Origin: JAAOII01 sp965207705
GTDB taxonomy: Bacteria > Pseudomonadota > Gammaproteobacteria > CBDBNL01 > JAAOII01
Assembly (NCBI GenBank): GCA_965207705.1
Contig: OZ242292.1
Coordinates: 1,860,001 to 1,924,000, forward strand
DNA: 64,000 nucleotides
Direction of reading: 5' to 3'
Shown one piece after another: positions 1 through 7,832 of the stretch. The notes beneath the pieces were generated by a model that saw nothing but the letters and a program-made list of their open reading frames with translations, made no database searches and was not told the origin of the DNA. A program made the translations under genes and the position numbers. The stretch's first letter is position 1. Every line of letters begins with the position of its first letter.

Positions 1-2334
1 AGAATAGAAACTACTGGAGGATTAGTCGGACGTAGTATTCATGTTATTTCTTCAACTTCATATTGGGATAAGCGAACAAGCAAACGGGATTATAGCGCTG
101 CCCTGCCATTTAGGCGGGGGCTATTTAGTAAGCAATTAAAAGGATGCGGACTAAACGGCAAGCGGTTAAGAGGTAGCGCAAAATCTTTAGATTGCGCTGA
201 TGTGTTTCCAGCTTCCAGTTGGGAACATGTTGCTGTTGAGGGCGGTAATGTTGTTGGTTGGAATCTTGAACATGCTGAAGATTATCCGCAACTTTTAGCC
301 CACGACGCGAGCGGTAGTAATATTTTACCGAGTGCTGCATGTGTAGGCGAAAGACGAACTGGTAATTTATCTATTCTTGCTGAAAATCGCTCCTATAATA
401 GTGAGTCGCTGTTCAGAGGAGAATGCTCAACAGCGCTTTACTTGTCACAAGGTGTTGCGGGGATAGATGTTGGCAAAATAATTGTTGCTTATAATCAGTT
501 CTCACGGTTCTCAAGTTATCAGCCGTTTAGTTACCTTATGACGAGTCAATCAGTTAATCAATTTGGCGAGCGTAGCAATAATGATTTATTTGTTATTGAT
601 GAGCGCAGCGGACTTATTAGTATGGCAAGAAATACCAATGTGTATGATATAGGCACCCATAATTTAGAAATACGCGCGATGCTTGATGGTGAAGCGAGTT
701 ATGATTTTAAATTTTCGGTGGTTGTGCGCCCAGGTATTCCAAGATATTTATTTTATTATTTAGATTCGGATGGGGATGGAGAAATTAATTTACTTGATTC
801 TGATGAAGATGGCGATGGAATAATTGATAGCGCGGATGCTTGCAATATAGACAGATTGAATGTTGCAGTTAATTGGAATTCCAATGAATTAACCGATGAA
901 GATGGAGATGGCTGTCGCGATTTTGATGAAGATACAGATGATGATGGCGACGGGCTAATTGAGATTGGGACTGCCAATGAACTGGAACAAATCCACAATG
1001 ATTTTGAGGATGTAGGTTCAGATAATTCTGTTAGCAATTTAGTAAATGTGCTTAGTGGAAGACGTGGTTGTGGTACGATCACTGCTATTAATGATGTTAA
1101 CACTGATGCTATTAATACGTCTGCTTGTCAAGGATATGAGTTGGTTGCGGATATATCCTTAGACGGTTATGATTGGCAACCGATTGGTTCTTGTGTTGGC
1201 GAAGCAATTTGTTCAAAGTCGTTCAATTTAATTTTTGAGGGTAATGGTTGGACTATTAGCAATTTGACTATTGCCAATGCGGACTGGGACTATGAGGAAA
1301 TGCCTGATTATGCGGAATCTTATGGGATTGGCTTATTCGCGTCTGTCCGTCCGCCTGCGGTTTTTCGTAATATTAATTTTGACGGCGGCAACATTTCATC
1401 TTATGGACACGGGGTCGGACTATTGGCGGGCTATGCTTTTGGCAATTACACAGGCGGAGTTGCTATGATAAATATTTCTGCGAGCAACTCAACTATTTTA
1501 GGATTTGAAAATGCGGGGGGGTTGATTGGCTATTCTAATTACCTCGTTGTTGAATCATCTTATGCAGATGATATTTTAGTGGGTGGTGAGTCCTATTTAG
1601 GAGGAATTTTAGGCGATGGGAAAAATGGAAAGATAGTGCGATCTTTTACAAGCAATGTTTCAATAAAGGGAAGTATTGTAATGGGTGGTTTGGCTGGTAG
1701 TGCAAAATATTCTAATATCGCCTTATCTTATGCGGAAGGGAATTCAATTGCAGGAGATCGTGCAGTCGGAGGTTTGGTTGGCGATGTAAGATTTTCTAAT
1801 ATTACTTCATCTTATGTGGTTAATAGTTCACTTAAAGTTGCTGATGGGGCTATTGGTGGATTAGCTGCTTGGGGTGAAGGCGCTCACGTCTCCTCATCTT
1901 ATGCGGCTGTTACTATGATAAACGGGAGTGGAGATAGGAATGACAAGGGGGGTCTGATTACTGGGGGGCTGGTTACTGAGGGTCTGATTGTTGGAGGACT
2001 AATTGCTAAACTTGATGATTTTAATTCTTTTACCATTGATGTAAATAATATTATATTTATAAACTCTTATTGGGATAATACCACTATAGGCATAGTTACT
2101 CGGTTTGAAGCAAACCCCACAAGTGATGGAGAGGCAAAAGCCACTTATGAGTTGCAAGGGCAAACTGATTTTGTAGGTATTTATGCTGCTTGGGGTAATA
2201 TCTGGTGTGATGCAAATAGTGGCGACTATACCACCGATAGCAATTCTCCATTGGCAATTCCAGCTAATCGCGCTTGGCAACTTGGCAGTGCTACACAATA
2301 TCCCACTTTAACCTGCACGCCAGATTTCCCCTAG
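1..2334 (+). CDS. GLUG-repeat / calcium-binding surface protein, 5' end outside window
   Basis: The frame is open from base 1 to the TAG at 2332-2334 (777 codons visible), so this is the C-terminal part of a longer protein. In order it shows: the end of one GLUG-type module (GGLVG near codon 6, SYWD near codon 21); a cadherin-like stretch (DERSGLISM, then an alternating-strand tail) near codons 190-250; thrombospondin type-3 style Asp-rich calcium loops (DSDGDGE, DSDEDGDGI, DEDGDGC, DDDGDGLIEI) near codons 255-325; and a second long GLUG array (GGLIG, GGILG, GGLAG, GGLVG, GGLAA) ending in SYWDN. Such architecture is typical of secreted adhesins. A GTG at 202 could be mistaken for the start, but homology-like sequence continues upstream of it. 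No C-terminal anchor or sorting signal is obvious. Function beyond adhesion-like surface protein is unknown. Confidence 0.8.
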   Translation, partial: RIETTGGLVGRSIHVISSTSYWDKRTSKRDYSAALPFRRGLFSKQLKGCGLNGKRLRGSAKSLDCADVFPASSWEHVAVEGGNVVGWNLEHAEDYPQLLAHDASGSNILPSAACVGERRTGNLSILAENRSYNSESLFRGECSTALYLSQGVAGIDVGKIIVAYNQFSRFSSYQPFSYLMTSQSVNQFGERSNNDLFVIDERSGLISMARNTNVYDIGTHNLEIRAMLDGEASYDFKFSVVVRPGIPRYLFYYLDSDGDGEINLLDSDEDGDGIIDSADACNIDRLNVAVNWNSNELTDEDGDGCRDFDEDTDDDGDGLIEIGTANELEQIHNDFEDVGSDNSVSNLVNVLSGRRGCGTITAINDVNTDAINTSACQGYELVADISLDGYDWQPIGSCVGEAICSKSFNLIFEGNGWTISNLTIANADWDYEEMPDYAESYGIGLFASVRPPAVFRNINFDGGNISSYGHGVGLLAGYAFGNYTGGVAMINISASNSTILGFENAGGLIGYSNYLVVESSYADDILVGGESYLGGILGDGKNGKIVRSFTSNVSIKGSIVMGGLAGSAKYSNIALSYAEGNSIAGDRAVGGLVGDVRFSNITSSYVVNSSLKVADGAIGGLAAWGEGAHVSSSYAAVTMINGSGDRNDKGGLITGGLVTEGLIVGGLIAKLDDFNSFTIDVNNIIFINSYWDNTTIGIVTRFEANPTSDGEAKATYELQGQTDFVGIYAAWGNIWCDANSGDYTTDSNSPLAIPANRAWQLGSATQYPTLTCTPDFP

Positions 2335-2352
2335 ATTTTCCCTAGATTTTCT
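2331..2352. repeat. 11-bp tandem duplication over a stop codon
   Basis: The unit CTAGATTTTCC occurs twice head to tail, with a last-base difference in the second copy. The TAG inside the first copy is the stop codon of the surface-protein gene. It is one of a series of similar short duplications at gene ends in this window. Confidence 0.8.
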
Positions 2353-2428
2353 ATAGTGAAGAAACTTAAATACATTATTGCAAAATTTACTATATAATGT
2401 ATGATTATGGAGTTTAAAGGTATTTACA

Positions 2429-3277
2429 ATGAGTGATAGTATCGTATTCCTCAATGGCAAAATTGTCCCGCTTAGCGAGGCGCATATAAGCCCGCTTGAC
2501 AGAGGTTTTTTGTTTGGAGACGGGGTCTATGAAGTTATCAAGTGTACGGATGGCAAGATAATTTTTTATCAAGAACATATAGAGCGTCTTAAGAATAGTT
2601 TAGCAGGATTGGCATTGCCTTTTAATGATTTTGCTATTCTAATAACTACTATTACGCAGTTATTAGAAAAGAATTCTCTGACACAAGGCGATGTACTGGT
2701 TTATTTGCAAATTACCCGCGGTGCCTACCAAGCGCGTTCTCATGAATTTCCACCAGGAGATATTTCTCCCACAATTTTTATAATGACAACTCGTTGTCCT
2801 GATCTTTCTGCCAATAAGCAAGGAATACGACTAACCACCCACAACGACACTCGTTGGCATTGGTGCAGCTTGAAGACGGTAAACTTGCTTGGCAATGTAC
2901 TTGCTAAACAGAACGCAGTGGAGCAACAGGCGCAGGAAGTTGTGTTAGTAAGGGATGGAATAGTTCTGGAATGCTCGGCATCAAGCATAGCCATAGTTAA
3001 GGATGGCAAGGTTTATGCGCATCCTGCGGAAGAGTATATTCTTCCCAGCATTACAATGTCAGCATTGCAGCGAGCATGCAGTAAAGAAGATATTCCTTTT
3101 GTAGATAAAAAATTTGATGTTCAAGAAATGAAAGATGCGGATGAGATATTGGTGCTTAGCACCGTGAGAGATATTAACCATGCGGTGCTTGTGGACGGGG
3201 AAAATGTTGGCAATAAGGATGCGGCTTTGCTTGAGCGATTACACAAGTCATTTGATGAACTTGCGATGAACTCGTGA
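2429..3277 (+). CDS. dat: D-amino acid aminotransferase (class IV, PLP)
   Basis: 282 residues, the normal size for the family. It is a fold-type IV PLP aminotransferase that interconverts D-alanine and 2-oxo acids with D-glutamate, supplying D-amino acids for peptidoglycan. Visible marks are DRGFLFGDGVYE (25-36), the substrate-carboxylate trap RxH (R103, H105) after QITRG, the PLP lysine K149 in SLKTVNLLGN, and the PLP-ring glutamate E181. The RxH pair and the LLGNVLAKQ stretch favour Dat over branched-chain aminotransferase (IlvE) or 4-amino-4-deoxychorismate lyase. ATG at 2429. A TATAAT at 2393-2398 could be its -10 element, with no good -35. The gene is a single unit between the surface protein and a convergent EamA gene. 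Confidence 0.88.
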   Translation: MSDSIVFLNGKIVPLSEAHISPLDRGFLFGDGVYEVIKCTDGKIIFYQEHIERLKNSLAGLALPFNDFAILITTITQLLEKNSLTQGDVLVYLQITRGAYQARSHEFPPGDISPTIFIMTTRCPDLSANKQGIRLTTHNDTRWHWCSLKTVNLLGNVLAKQNAVEQQAQEVVLVRDGIVLECSASSIAIVKDGKVYAHPAEEYILPSITMSALQRACSKEDIPFVDKKFDVQEMKDADEILVLSTVRDINHAVLVDGENVGNKDAALLERLHKSFDELAMNS

Positions 3278-3334
3278 TGAGCTAATGGAGTTATAAGATT
3301 GTTATGCAACAAACTTACTAGTAACCTCAGCAGT

Positions 3335-4213
3335 TTAATTATTCCATCTTTCCCGCAGCTTTAATCTAACTATTATTAGGGATGCTAACATTAGCGCCCC
3401 GCCAAACATTTCCCGTTGATTGAACGTTTCGCCAAGAAGCAACCAACCAAAAAAAAGAGCAAACAAACTTTCCATACTAAACAGCAAGCCAACGCGATTA
3501 GGTGATAAATGCTGCTGGCAAAGTAGTTGTAAACCAAAAGCCAAACCTGCAGAAATAACTCCTGAGTAAAATAACTCTGGCAAGGCGTCGCTGAAATTTG
3601 CTGTGGAAATATCTTCTACCAAAGGAGTAAATAATGAAACAATTAAGGCGCAATAGGATATCTGAAACAATGCCAGGGTTATGGGTTTAATCTTCCTGAG
3701 GCAGACCTCCAAAGTTAAAATATGAGCAGTCCAACCAAATGCGCTGAGGATTAGCAAGAAATCACCTTCTTCTATAGTGAAAGATGTGCTGACAGAAAGG
3801 AAATATAGTCCGCTAATTGCAGTAAATGCGGCTACCAATTCGCGGGCTTTAATGCGATAACCAACTAATACTGCGCAAAACGGGAGAAGGCATACATATA
3901 AGCCAGTTATTAGCCCGGCTTTGGATGCATAAGATGATAGCAGGGCGGTTTGTTGCAAAATAGAAGAGATCGCCAGTATTATGCCGGGCGGAGCGCCATA
4001 GATTAAACTTAGTCGCCAGTTGGATTGAATGTGTTTTCTTTCAAAGAGTAGCGCCAGAAGCAATAATAAGGGAACTGCCAAAGAAAAACGCACTGCAGTA
4101 AATGTCCAAGGTCCCATGGATTCCATGGCGGTTTTCTGCGCTATAAAAGTTGAACCCCATATAAGCGCAACTGTTAATGCGAGGGCTTCATAGCTAATTT
4201 TAGTGTCTTTCAT
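3335..4213 (-). CDS. EamA-family (DMT) permease, copy 1
   Basis: 292 residues with about ten hydrophobic helices arranged as two EamA repeats. The family mark WGSTFIAQKTAM lies at 19-30, and a second repeat begins near SAFGWTAHILTLE. Members of this superfamily export metabolites or amino acids, and the substrate cannot be told from sequence. It resembles the second EamA gene at 5656 (shared motifs such as SKAGFI/SKAGLI, SAGLAFGLQ/SAGLSLSLQ and LGWLMLGE/FGWLLLGE), so the two are probably paralogues. It is convergent with dat. The ATG lies inside a three-copy 15-bp repeat, so its translation start region has been locally multiplied. Confidence 0.85.
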   Translation of the reverse strand: MKDTKISYEALALTVALIWGSTFIAQKTAMESMGPWTFTAVRFSLAVPLLLLLALLFERKHIQSNWRLSLIYGAPPGIILAISSILQQTALLSSYASKAGLITGLYVCLLPFCAVLVGYRIKARELVAAFTAISGLYFLSVSTSFTIEEGDFLLILSAFGWTAHILTLEVCLRKIKPITLALFQISYCALIVSLFTPLVEDISTANFSDALPELFYSGVISAGLAFGLQLLCQQHLSPNRVGLLFSMESLFALFFGWLLLGETFNQREMFGGALMLASLIIVRLKLRERWNN

Positions 4214-4255
4214 TTATTGTTAACGCATTTATTGTTAGCGTATTTATCGTTAGCG
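4211..4255. repeat. 15-bp unit in three tandem copies over a start codon
   Basis: Three adjacent units (CATTTATTGTTAACG and two close variants ending GTTAGCG). On the minus strand the unit nearest the gene ends with the ATG of the EamA gene. The middle copy carries another ATG that runs into TAA after one codon, so only one copy gives a usable start. Confidence 0.85.
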
Positions 4256-4281
4256 GTGAAGGAATATACTCTGATAAAAAA

Positions 4282-4354
4282 TAGGCCGTGCAGGGATCGA
4301 ACCTGCGACCAACTGGTTAAGAGCCAGCTGCTCTACCAGCTGAGCTAACGGCCC
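4282..4354 (-). tRNA. tRNA-Lys (anticodon CTT)
   Basis: On the minus strand the sequence starts GGGCCGTTAGCTCAGCTGG. It folds as a cloverleaf with a 7-bp acceptor stem (one G-U), anticodon loop CTCTTAA giving CTT, T-arm GGTTCGATC and discriminator A. CCA is not encoded. It is almost identical to the second tRNA-Lys about 90 bp away, so the pair probably arose by duplication and anticodon change. Confidence 0.96.
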
Positions 4355-4370
4355 AAAGTATATTCAAATT

Positions 4371-4408
4371 AGCCATTAATAATATCGGCAATAATATTAT
4401 TAATGGCT
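4371..4408. repeat. Perfect 15-bp inverted repeat between the two tRNA-Lys genes
   Basis: AGCCATTAATAATAT (4371-4385) pairs exactly with ATATTATTAATGGCT (4394-4408) around an 8-base loop. It lies between two tRNA-Lys genes read on the minus strand. No T-run follows on that strand, so it is not a classical intrinsic terminator. An RNA-processing hairpin or a mobile palindromic repeat are possible. Confidence 0.75.
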
Positions 4409-4443
4409 ATAACTATAAACATCCATTATAAGCATCATAAAAA

Positions 4444-4516
4444 TAGGCCGTGCAGGATTCGAACCTGCGACCAACTGGTTAAAAGCCAGCTGCTCTACCA
4501 GCTGAGCTAACGACCC
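4444..4516 (-). tRNA. tRNA-Lys (anticodon TTT)
   Basis: On the minus strand it starts GGGTCGTTAGCTCAGCTGG. Anticodon loop CTTTTAA gives TTT, T-arm is GGTTCGAAT, discriminator A, and no CCA is encoded. It differs from the CTT gene at only a few positions. Its acceptor stem contains two G-U type pairs. Confidence 0.96.
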
Positions 4517-4618
4517 GAAATTATTACTGGATAATTGGATTATACAGAAAAATAATAATTATAATTAATTAAATTACATTCAACTGCATAATATTTTTAT
4601 AGGATGATGTGTATGCCT

Positions 4619-4640
4619 AATCCCCTCTTAATCCCCTCTT
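4619..4640. repeat. 11-bp tandem duplication at the rluD stop codon
   Basis: AATCCCCTCTT occurs twice in tandem. The last two bases of the second copy are the first two bases (plus-strand order) of the reversed TAA stop of rluD. Confidence 0.8.
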
Positions 4641-5601
4641 AATTTAAGACAGCTAAGTCGCTAAGTTGTTGTAGTAAACTCTGCATAGATTCATCTAATG
4701 GCGCTTCGGCAATTATTTCTTTACCAGCTATATTAACCTGTAGTTTCGCCGCATGCAGAAACTGGCGAGAAAATGTGCGTAATTGCAGGCGCAACTCTTC
4801 TGAGCAGCCGCGCGGGAGTAATCGTTTGGCTCCATAAATATTATCTCCTACTATGGGATAACCTATGGCACTTAAGTGAACACGAATCTGATGGGTTCTT
4901 CCTGTTTCTAATATAACTTTCAATAAGCAATGAGCAGTATATTTGTGCTTAATTCTATAGTGGGTAATAGCTGCTTTGACGTTAGGCGGATGCTTTTCTA
5001 ACGGATAGCTCCTCATCTTAAGTCGGTTACGTGGGTCCCTGCTTATGGGACGCTCAATTGTGTCGCCACTTATCGGGACTCCTTCAACCAAAGCTATATA
5101 TTCACGTTTCATGAGCCGCTCTTTTATAAGCTCTTGCATTAATTTATAACTGTGATGGTTTTTAGCGGCAACTATAAGCCCTGAGGTTCCTTTATCAAGC
5201 CGATGCACCAGTCCAGCGCGTGGTAATTTCTCTTGTTCAAGACGGTAAGCAAGCAGACCATTGACTAAAGTGCCGGTTGGATTACCAGCGCCAGGGTGAA
5301 CTACAAGTTGTGGCGGTTTATTGATAATAATCAATGATTCATCTTCATAAACTATATTTAAGGGCATCTGCTGAGGGGCATCAGCAGAGTGAGTGGCGAA
5401 AGAGCCGTTTATGCTTATTTCTTCTTTTCCTTGGATACTATAGGATGGCTTAACTTCTTGTCCGTTTACTAGTATTTGCGAGGATTTAATCCATCCTTGT
5501 AAAAGAGAGCGAGAAAACTGTGGAAAGCACAAGGATAATAAAGTATCCAAACGTATGGTTGGACTAATAGCACAAAAGCTTGTATTGAAATTAACTGACA
5601 T
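4639..5601 (-). CDS. rluD: 23S rRNA pseudouridine(1911/1915/1917) synthase RluD
   Basis: 320 residues. An N-terminal S4-like RNA-binding region (about 15-60) is followed by the RluA/RluD catalytic domain. The catalytic motif HRLDKGTSGL puts the nucleophilic aspartate at D136, and the later RTHQIRVHLSAIGYPIVGD block is also present. The enzyme isomerises uridines in helix 69 of 23S rRNA in the ribosomal decoding neighbourhood. In many gammaproteobacteria rluD is divergent from bamD. Here the same arrangement is seen with one EamA gene interposed, which supports RluD over RluC or RluA. The gene is convergent with nothing close by and reads away from the EamA gene at 5656. Confidence 0.92.
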   Translation of the reverse strand: MSVNFNTSFCAISPTIRLDTLLSLCFPQFSRSLLQGWIKSSQILVNGQEVKPSYSIQGKEEISINGSFATHSADAPQQMPLNIVYEDESLIIINKPPQLVVHPGAGNPTGTLVNGLLAYRLEQEKLPRAGLVHRLDKGTSGLIVAAKNHHSYKLMQELIKERLMKREYIALVEGVPISGDTIERPISRDPRNRLKMRSYPLEKHPPNVKAAITHYRIKHKYTAHCLLKVILETGRTHQIRVHLSAIGYPIVGDNIYGAKRLLPRGCSEELRLQLRTFSRQFLHAAKLQVNIAGKEIIAEAPLDESMQSLLQQLSDLAVLN

Positions 5602-5655
5602 CTTACTTATATAATATAAGGTATAATTTATTACTTTAATTTATTTTTTACTATT

Positions 5656-6567
5656 ATGAATAATTCGTCCGTTTCAATAACTGAAAAAGATACCAAGCCG
5701 CTTTATGGCAGGTTAGCATTATTATCTGCTGCTCTATGGGGAGCAGGTTTCGCTTTTCAAAAGGATGCCATGGATTCGCTGCCACCTTTGGCTTTTACTT
5801 CAATTCGTCTTTTTCTTGCGGTAGCAGTTATTATATTGATGACATTTATGTTTGATCGCTCGGCGCTTAAAGGACAGTGGAAGCAGGTGATGCGCGCTGC
5901 CATAGTGCCAAGTATTCTTTTTGCTATATTGACTGCAGTTCAACAAATAGGGCTGGTAAGTGGGTTGGCATCTAAAGCTGGCTTTATTCTGAGTTTGTAT
6001 GTATGCATAGTTCCAATAATTGCTGTGTTTATTGGCTATAAGATTAAACTAAAAGAATTAGGCGCTGCGACAGTGGCATTTATTGGTGTTTTATTTCTAA
6101 CAATTAAAGAAGGTTTTGCTATAGATTTGGGAGATACTTTCTTTCTTATGATGGCTCTTATCTTTTCCGTATACATATTGGCGATTGACTATTATGTCAA
6201 AAATGTGTCGCCTTTGATGCTTGCAGGAGTGCATGTTTTTTATGCCGCTGTTGCGTTAGGGATAATTTCTTTGTTTACTGAAACGTTTGGGTTTGATGGT
6301 GTTGTTGAGGCACGAGTAAGTATTCTTTATTCAGGGGCTATTTCTGCCGGTTTATCGCTTAGTTTACAGATTATCAGTCAAAAATATGTTTCACCAGGGA
6401 AACTTGGAATCCTAATGTGCACTACAGCATTATTTGCTGCGTTACTTGGTTGGCTTATGTTGGGAGAAAGATTGACTCTTTGGGAGATAATTGGCGCGGT
6501 TTTTATAATGAGCGCAATATTGTTAACCAGGATAAGAGGGCGGGCTAAGAAGGACTCTGTTGTATAA
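5656..6567 (+). CDS. EamA-family (DMT) permease, copy 2
   Basis: 303 residues with about ten membrane helices in two EamA repeats. WGAGFAFQKDAM near residues 29-40 is the first-repeat signature, and the C-terminus is short and basic (RIRGRAKKDS). The substrate is unknown. It is a likely paralogue of the EamA gene at 3335. It sits between rluD and bamD, a pair usually adjacent in related bacteria, so it looks inserted. The 54-bp gap to rluD contains several TATAAT-like boxes (for example 5610-5615) that may serve divergent promoters. bamD follows after 15 bp and may be co-transcribed. Confidence 0.85.
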   Translation: MNNSSVSITEKDTKPLYGRLALLSAALWGAGFAFQKDAMDSLPPLAFTSIRLFLAVAVIILMTFMFDRSALKGQWKQVMRAAIVPSILFAILTAVQQIGLVSGLASKAGFILSLYVCIVPIIAVFIGYKIKLKELGAATVAFIGVLFLTIKEGFAIDLGDTFFLMMALIFSVYILAIDYYVKNVSPLMLAGVHVFYAAVALGIISLFTETFGFDGVVEARVSILYSGAISAGLSLSLQIISQKYVSPGKLGILMCTTALFAALLGWLMLGERLTLWEIIGAVFIMSAILLTRIRGRAKKDSVV

Positions 6568-6582
6568 TAACGGTAGAGATTT

Positions 6583-7383
6583 ATGCTTGAATTATTGTTA
6601 ATGACCCTAAGAGGAAAAGTCGCTAATATGCTGATATATGGGCTGGGATATAAACTGGGAGCTAGTGTTGCTAAAATATCATTGTTATTACTGGCAGTAT
6701 TCACGTTATCATTTGTAACATCCTGTGCTTCAAATAACGAAAAAAGATTGAGCGATGAAAAATATTATGATAATGGCGCAAGATTTATGGCAAAAAAGAA
6801 TTACCAAAGCGCCCTTGAAACATTTAATTCCATCAAAACCTTGTATCCGCTAAGTCCTTATATTCAATCAGTTGAGCTTGAAAGCATTAGTGCCCATTAT
6901 GGCCTTGGTGAGTATGAAGAAGCAGAGGCGCTGGCGCAGAGATTTATCAGCTTTTATCCTGATGCGCAGCAAAAAGATTTTGCCTATTATATGTTGGGAC
7001 GTTCTCAATATGCAACAGGTACAATTTTGTTGGACAGGTTTGACCGCCGCGATCTAAACGCAGCTAAAAACTCCTTTGTTTCTTTCCAACAATTGGCTTC
7101 TTTATTTCCCGACAGCCCTTATGTAATAGAAGGGCGAGCCCACATGAGGCATATCCGTAATATTATTGCTGAAGATGAACTGAAGAGCGCCAGATTCTAT
7201 TTTAGTAGATACTCTTATGTGGCGACTATTAATCGCTGCCGCAACATAATTAAGGACTTTCCTCACACCCCAAGTGTTGAGGCAGCACTTAGGTTAATGG
7301 CAAATTCTTATAGACGTCTGGGGTTGGAAGACCAAGCGCAACTTACGATGCAGACATTGGAAGATAACTTCTCTACGAATTGA
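6583..7383 (+). CDS. bamD: Outer membrane assembly lipoprotein BamD
   Basis: A lipoprotein of the BAM complex that inserts beta-barrel proteins into the outer membrane; it is anchored to the periplasmic face and binds BamC/BamE and BamA. A hydrophobic signal ends in lipobox VTSC, giving lipidated Cys48 (Cys33 from the internal start). Tetratricopeptide-type helices follow, with YYDNGARFMAKKNYQSAL and the family stretch YPLSPYIQSVELESI. Length is typical. The ATG at 6628 is preceded by AAGAGGAAAAG at good spacing and gives a more usual signal peptide, so it may be the true start. The last codons overlap ruvX. Confidence 0.92.
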   Translation: MLELLLMTLRGKVANMLIYGLGYKLGASVAKISLLLLAVFTLSFVTSCASNNEKRLSDEKYYDNGARFMAKKNYQSALETFNSIKTLYPLSPYIQSVELESISAHYGLGEYEEAEALAQRFISFYPDAQQKDFAYYMLGRSQYATGTILLDRFDRRDLNAAKNSFVSFQQLASLFPDSPYVIEGRAHMRHIRNIIAEDELKSARFYFSRYSYVATINRCRNIIKDFPHTPSVEAALRLMANSYRRLGLEDQAQLTMQTLEDNFSTN

Positions 7384-7832
7384 AACAACATAAAACATAT
7401 TTGGCGTTTGATTATGGAACTGTCCGCACTGGCATGGCAGTGGGAGAAGATTTAACCTGTTGCACTGAACCGCTTAAACCATTGCGTATGAAACATGGTT
7501 GGGCTGATGAAGAACAGCTGGCAGATGTGATTATCCGTTGGCAGCCAGATGCTTTTGTAATAGGTATGCCAGATATTCCCAATAAACACAATAAAGGCGA
7601 GATAAATATAGCGGCTCGGGCGCAGAGCTTTGCGGCTTATCTGAATCGTAAGTTTACCAAGCCCTGTTATTTTACAGATGAAAGATTAACTTCACGTTTG
7701 ATGCAAGTAAAACAAAAAGAGGAGAAAGATAAGGTATCACTTGATAGTCGCGTGGCGCAGGCACTGTTGTGTGAGTGGTTGTGTGAGTCAACTGCTAATA
7801 CTCAAAACATCAATGACCTCAAAAAGCAATAA
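7380..7832 (+). CDS. ruvX: RuvX/YqgF Holliday junction resolvase-like / pre-16S rRNA nuclease
   Basis: 150 residues, RNase H-like fold. It carries DYGTVRTGMAVG near the N-terminus (catalytic Asp11) and DERLTS near residue 106. The family is linked to 16S rRNA 5'-end maturation. The start is a TTG at 7380 that overlaps the bamD stop as TTGA, so translation is probably coupled. No ATG exists in a sensible position, and the homology begins at once (LAFDYGTVRTG). The 3' end overlaps pyrB by 20 bases. The ruvX-pyrB order is common in gammaproteobacteria, although pyrR, often between them, is missing here. Confidence 0.9.
   Translation: MKQHKTYLAFDYGTVRTGMAVGEDLTCCTEPLKPLRMKHGWADEEQLADVIIRWQPDAFVIGMPDIPNKHNKGEINIAARAQSFAAYLNRKFTKPCYFTDERLTSRLMQVKQKEEKDKVSLDSRVAQALLCEWLCESTANTQNINDLKKQ

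Noticed and set aside
2429..3277. Branched-chain aminotransferase (ilvE) for the class IV enzyme
   Set aside because: The R103/H105 carboxylate-trap pair and the SLKTVNLLGN context fit D-amino acid aminotransferase.
7741..7812. TTG-started N-terminal extension of pyrB
   Set aside because: These codons lie in the ruvX coding region in another frame, and the ATG at 7813 gives the normal family length.
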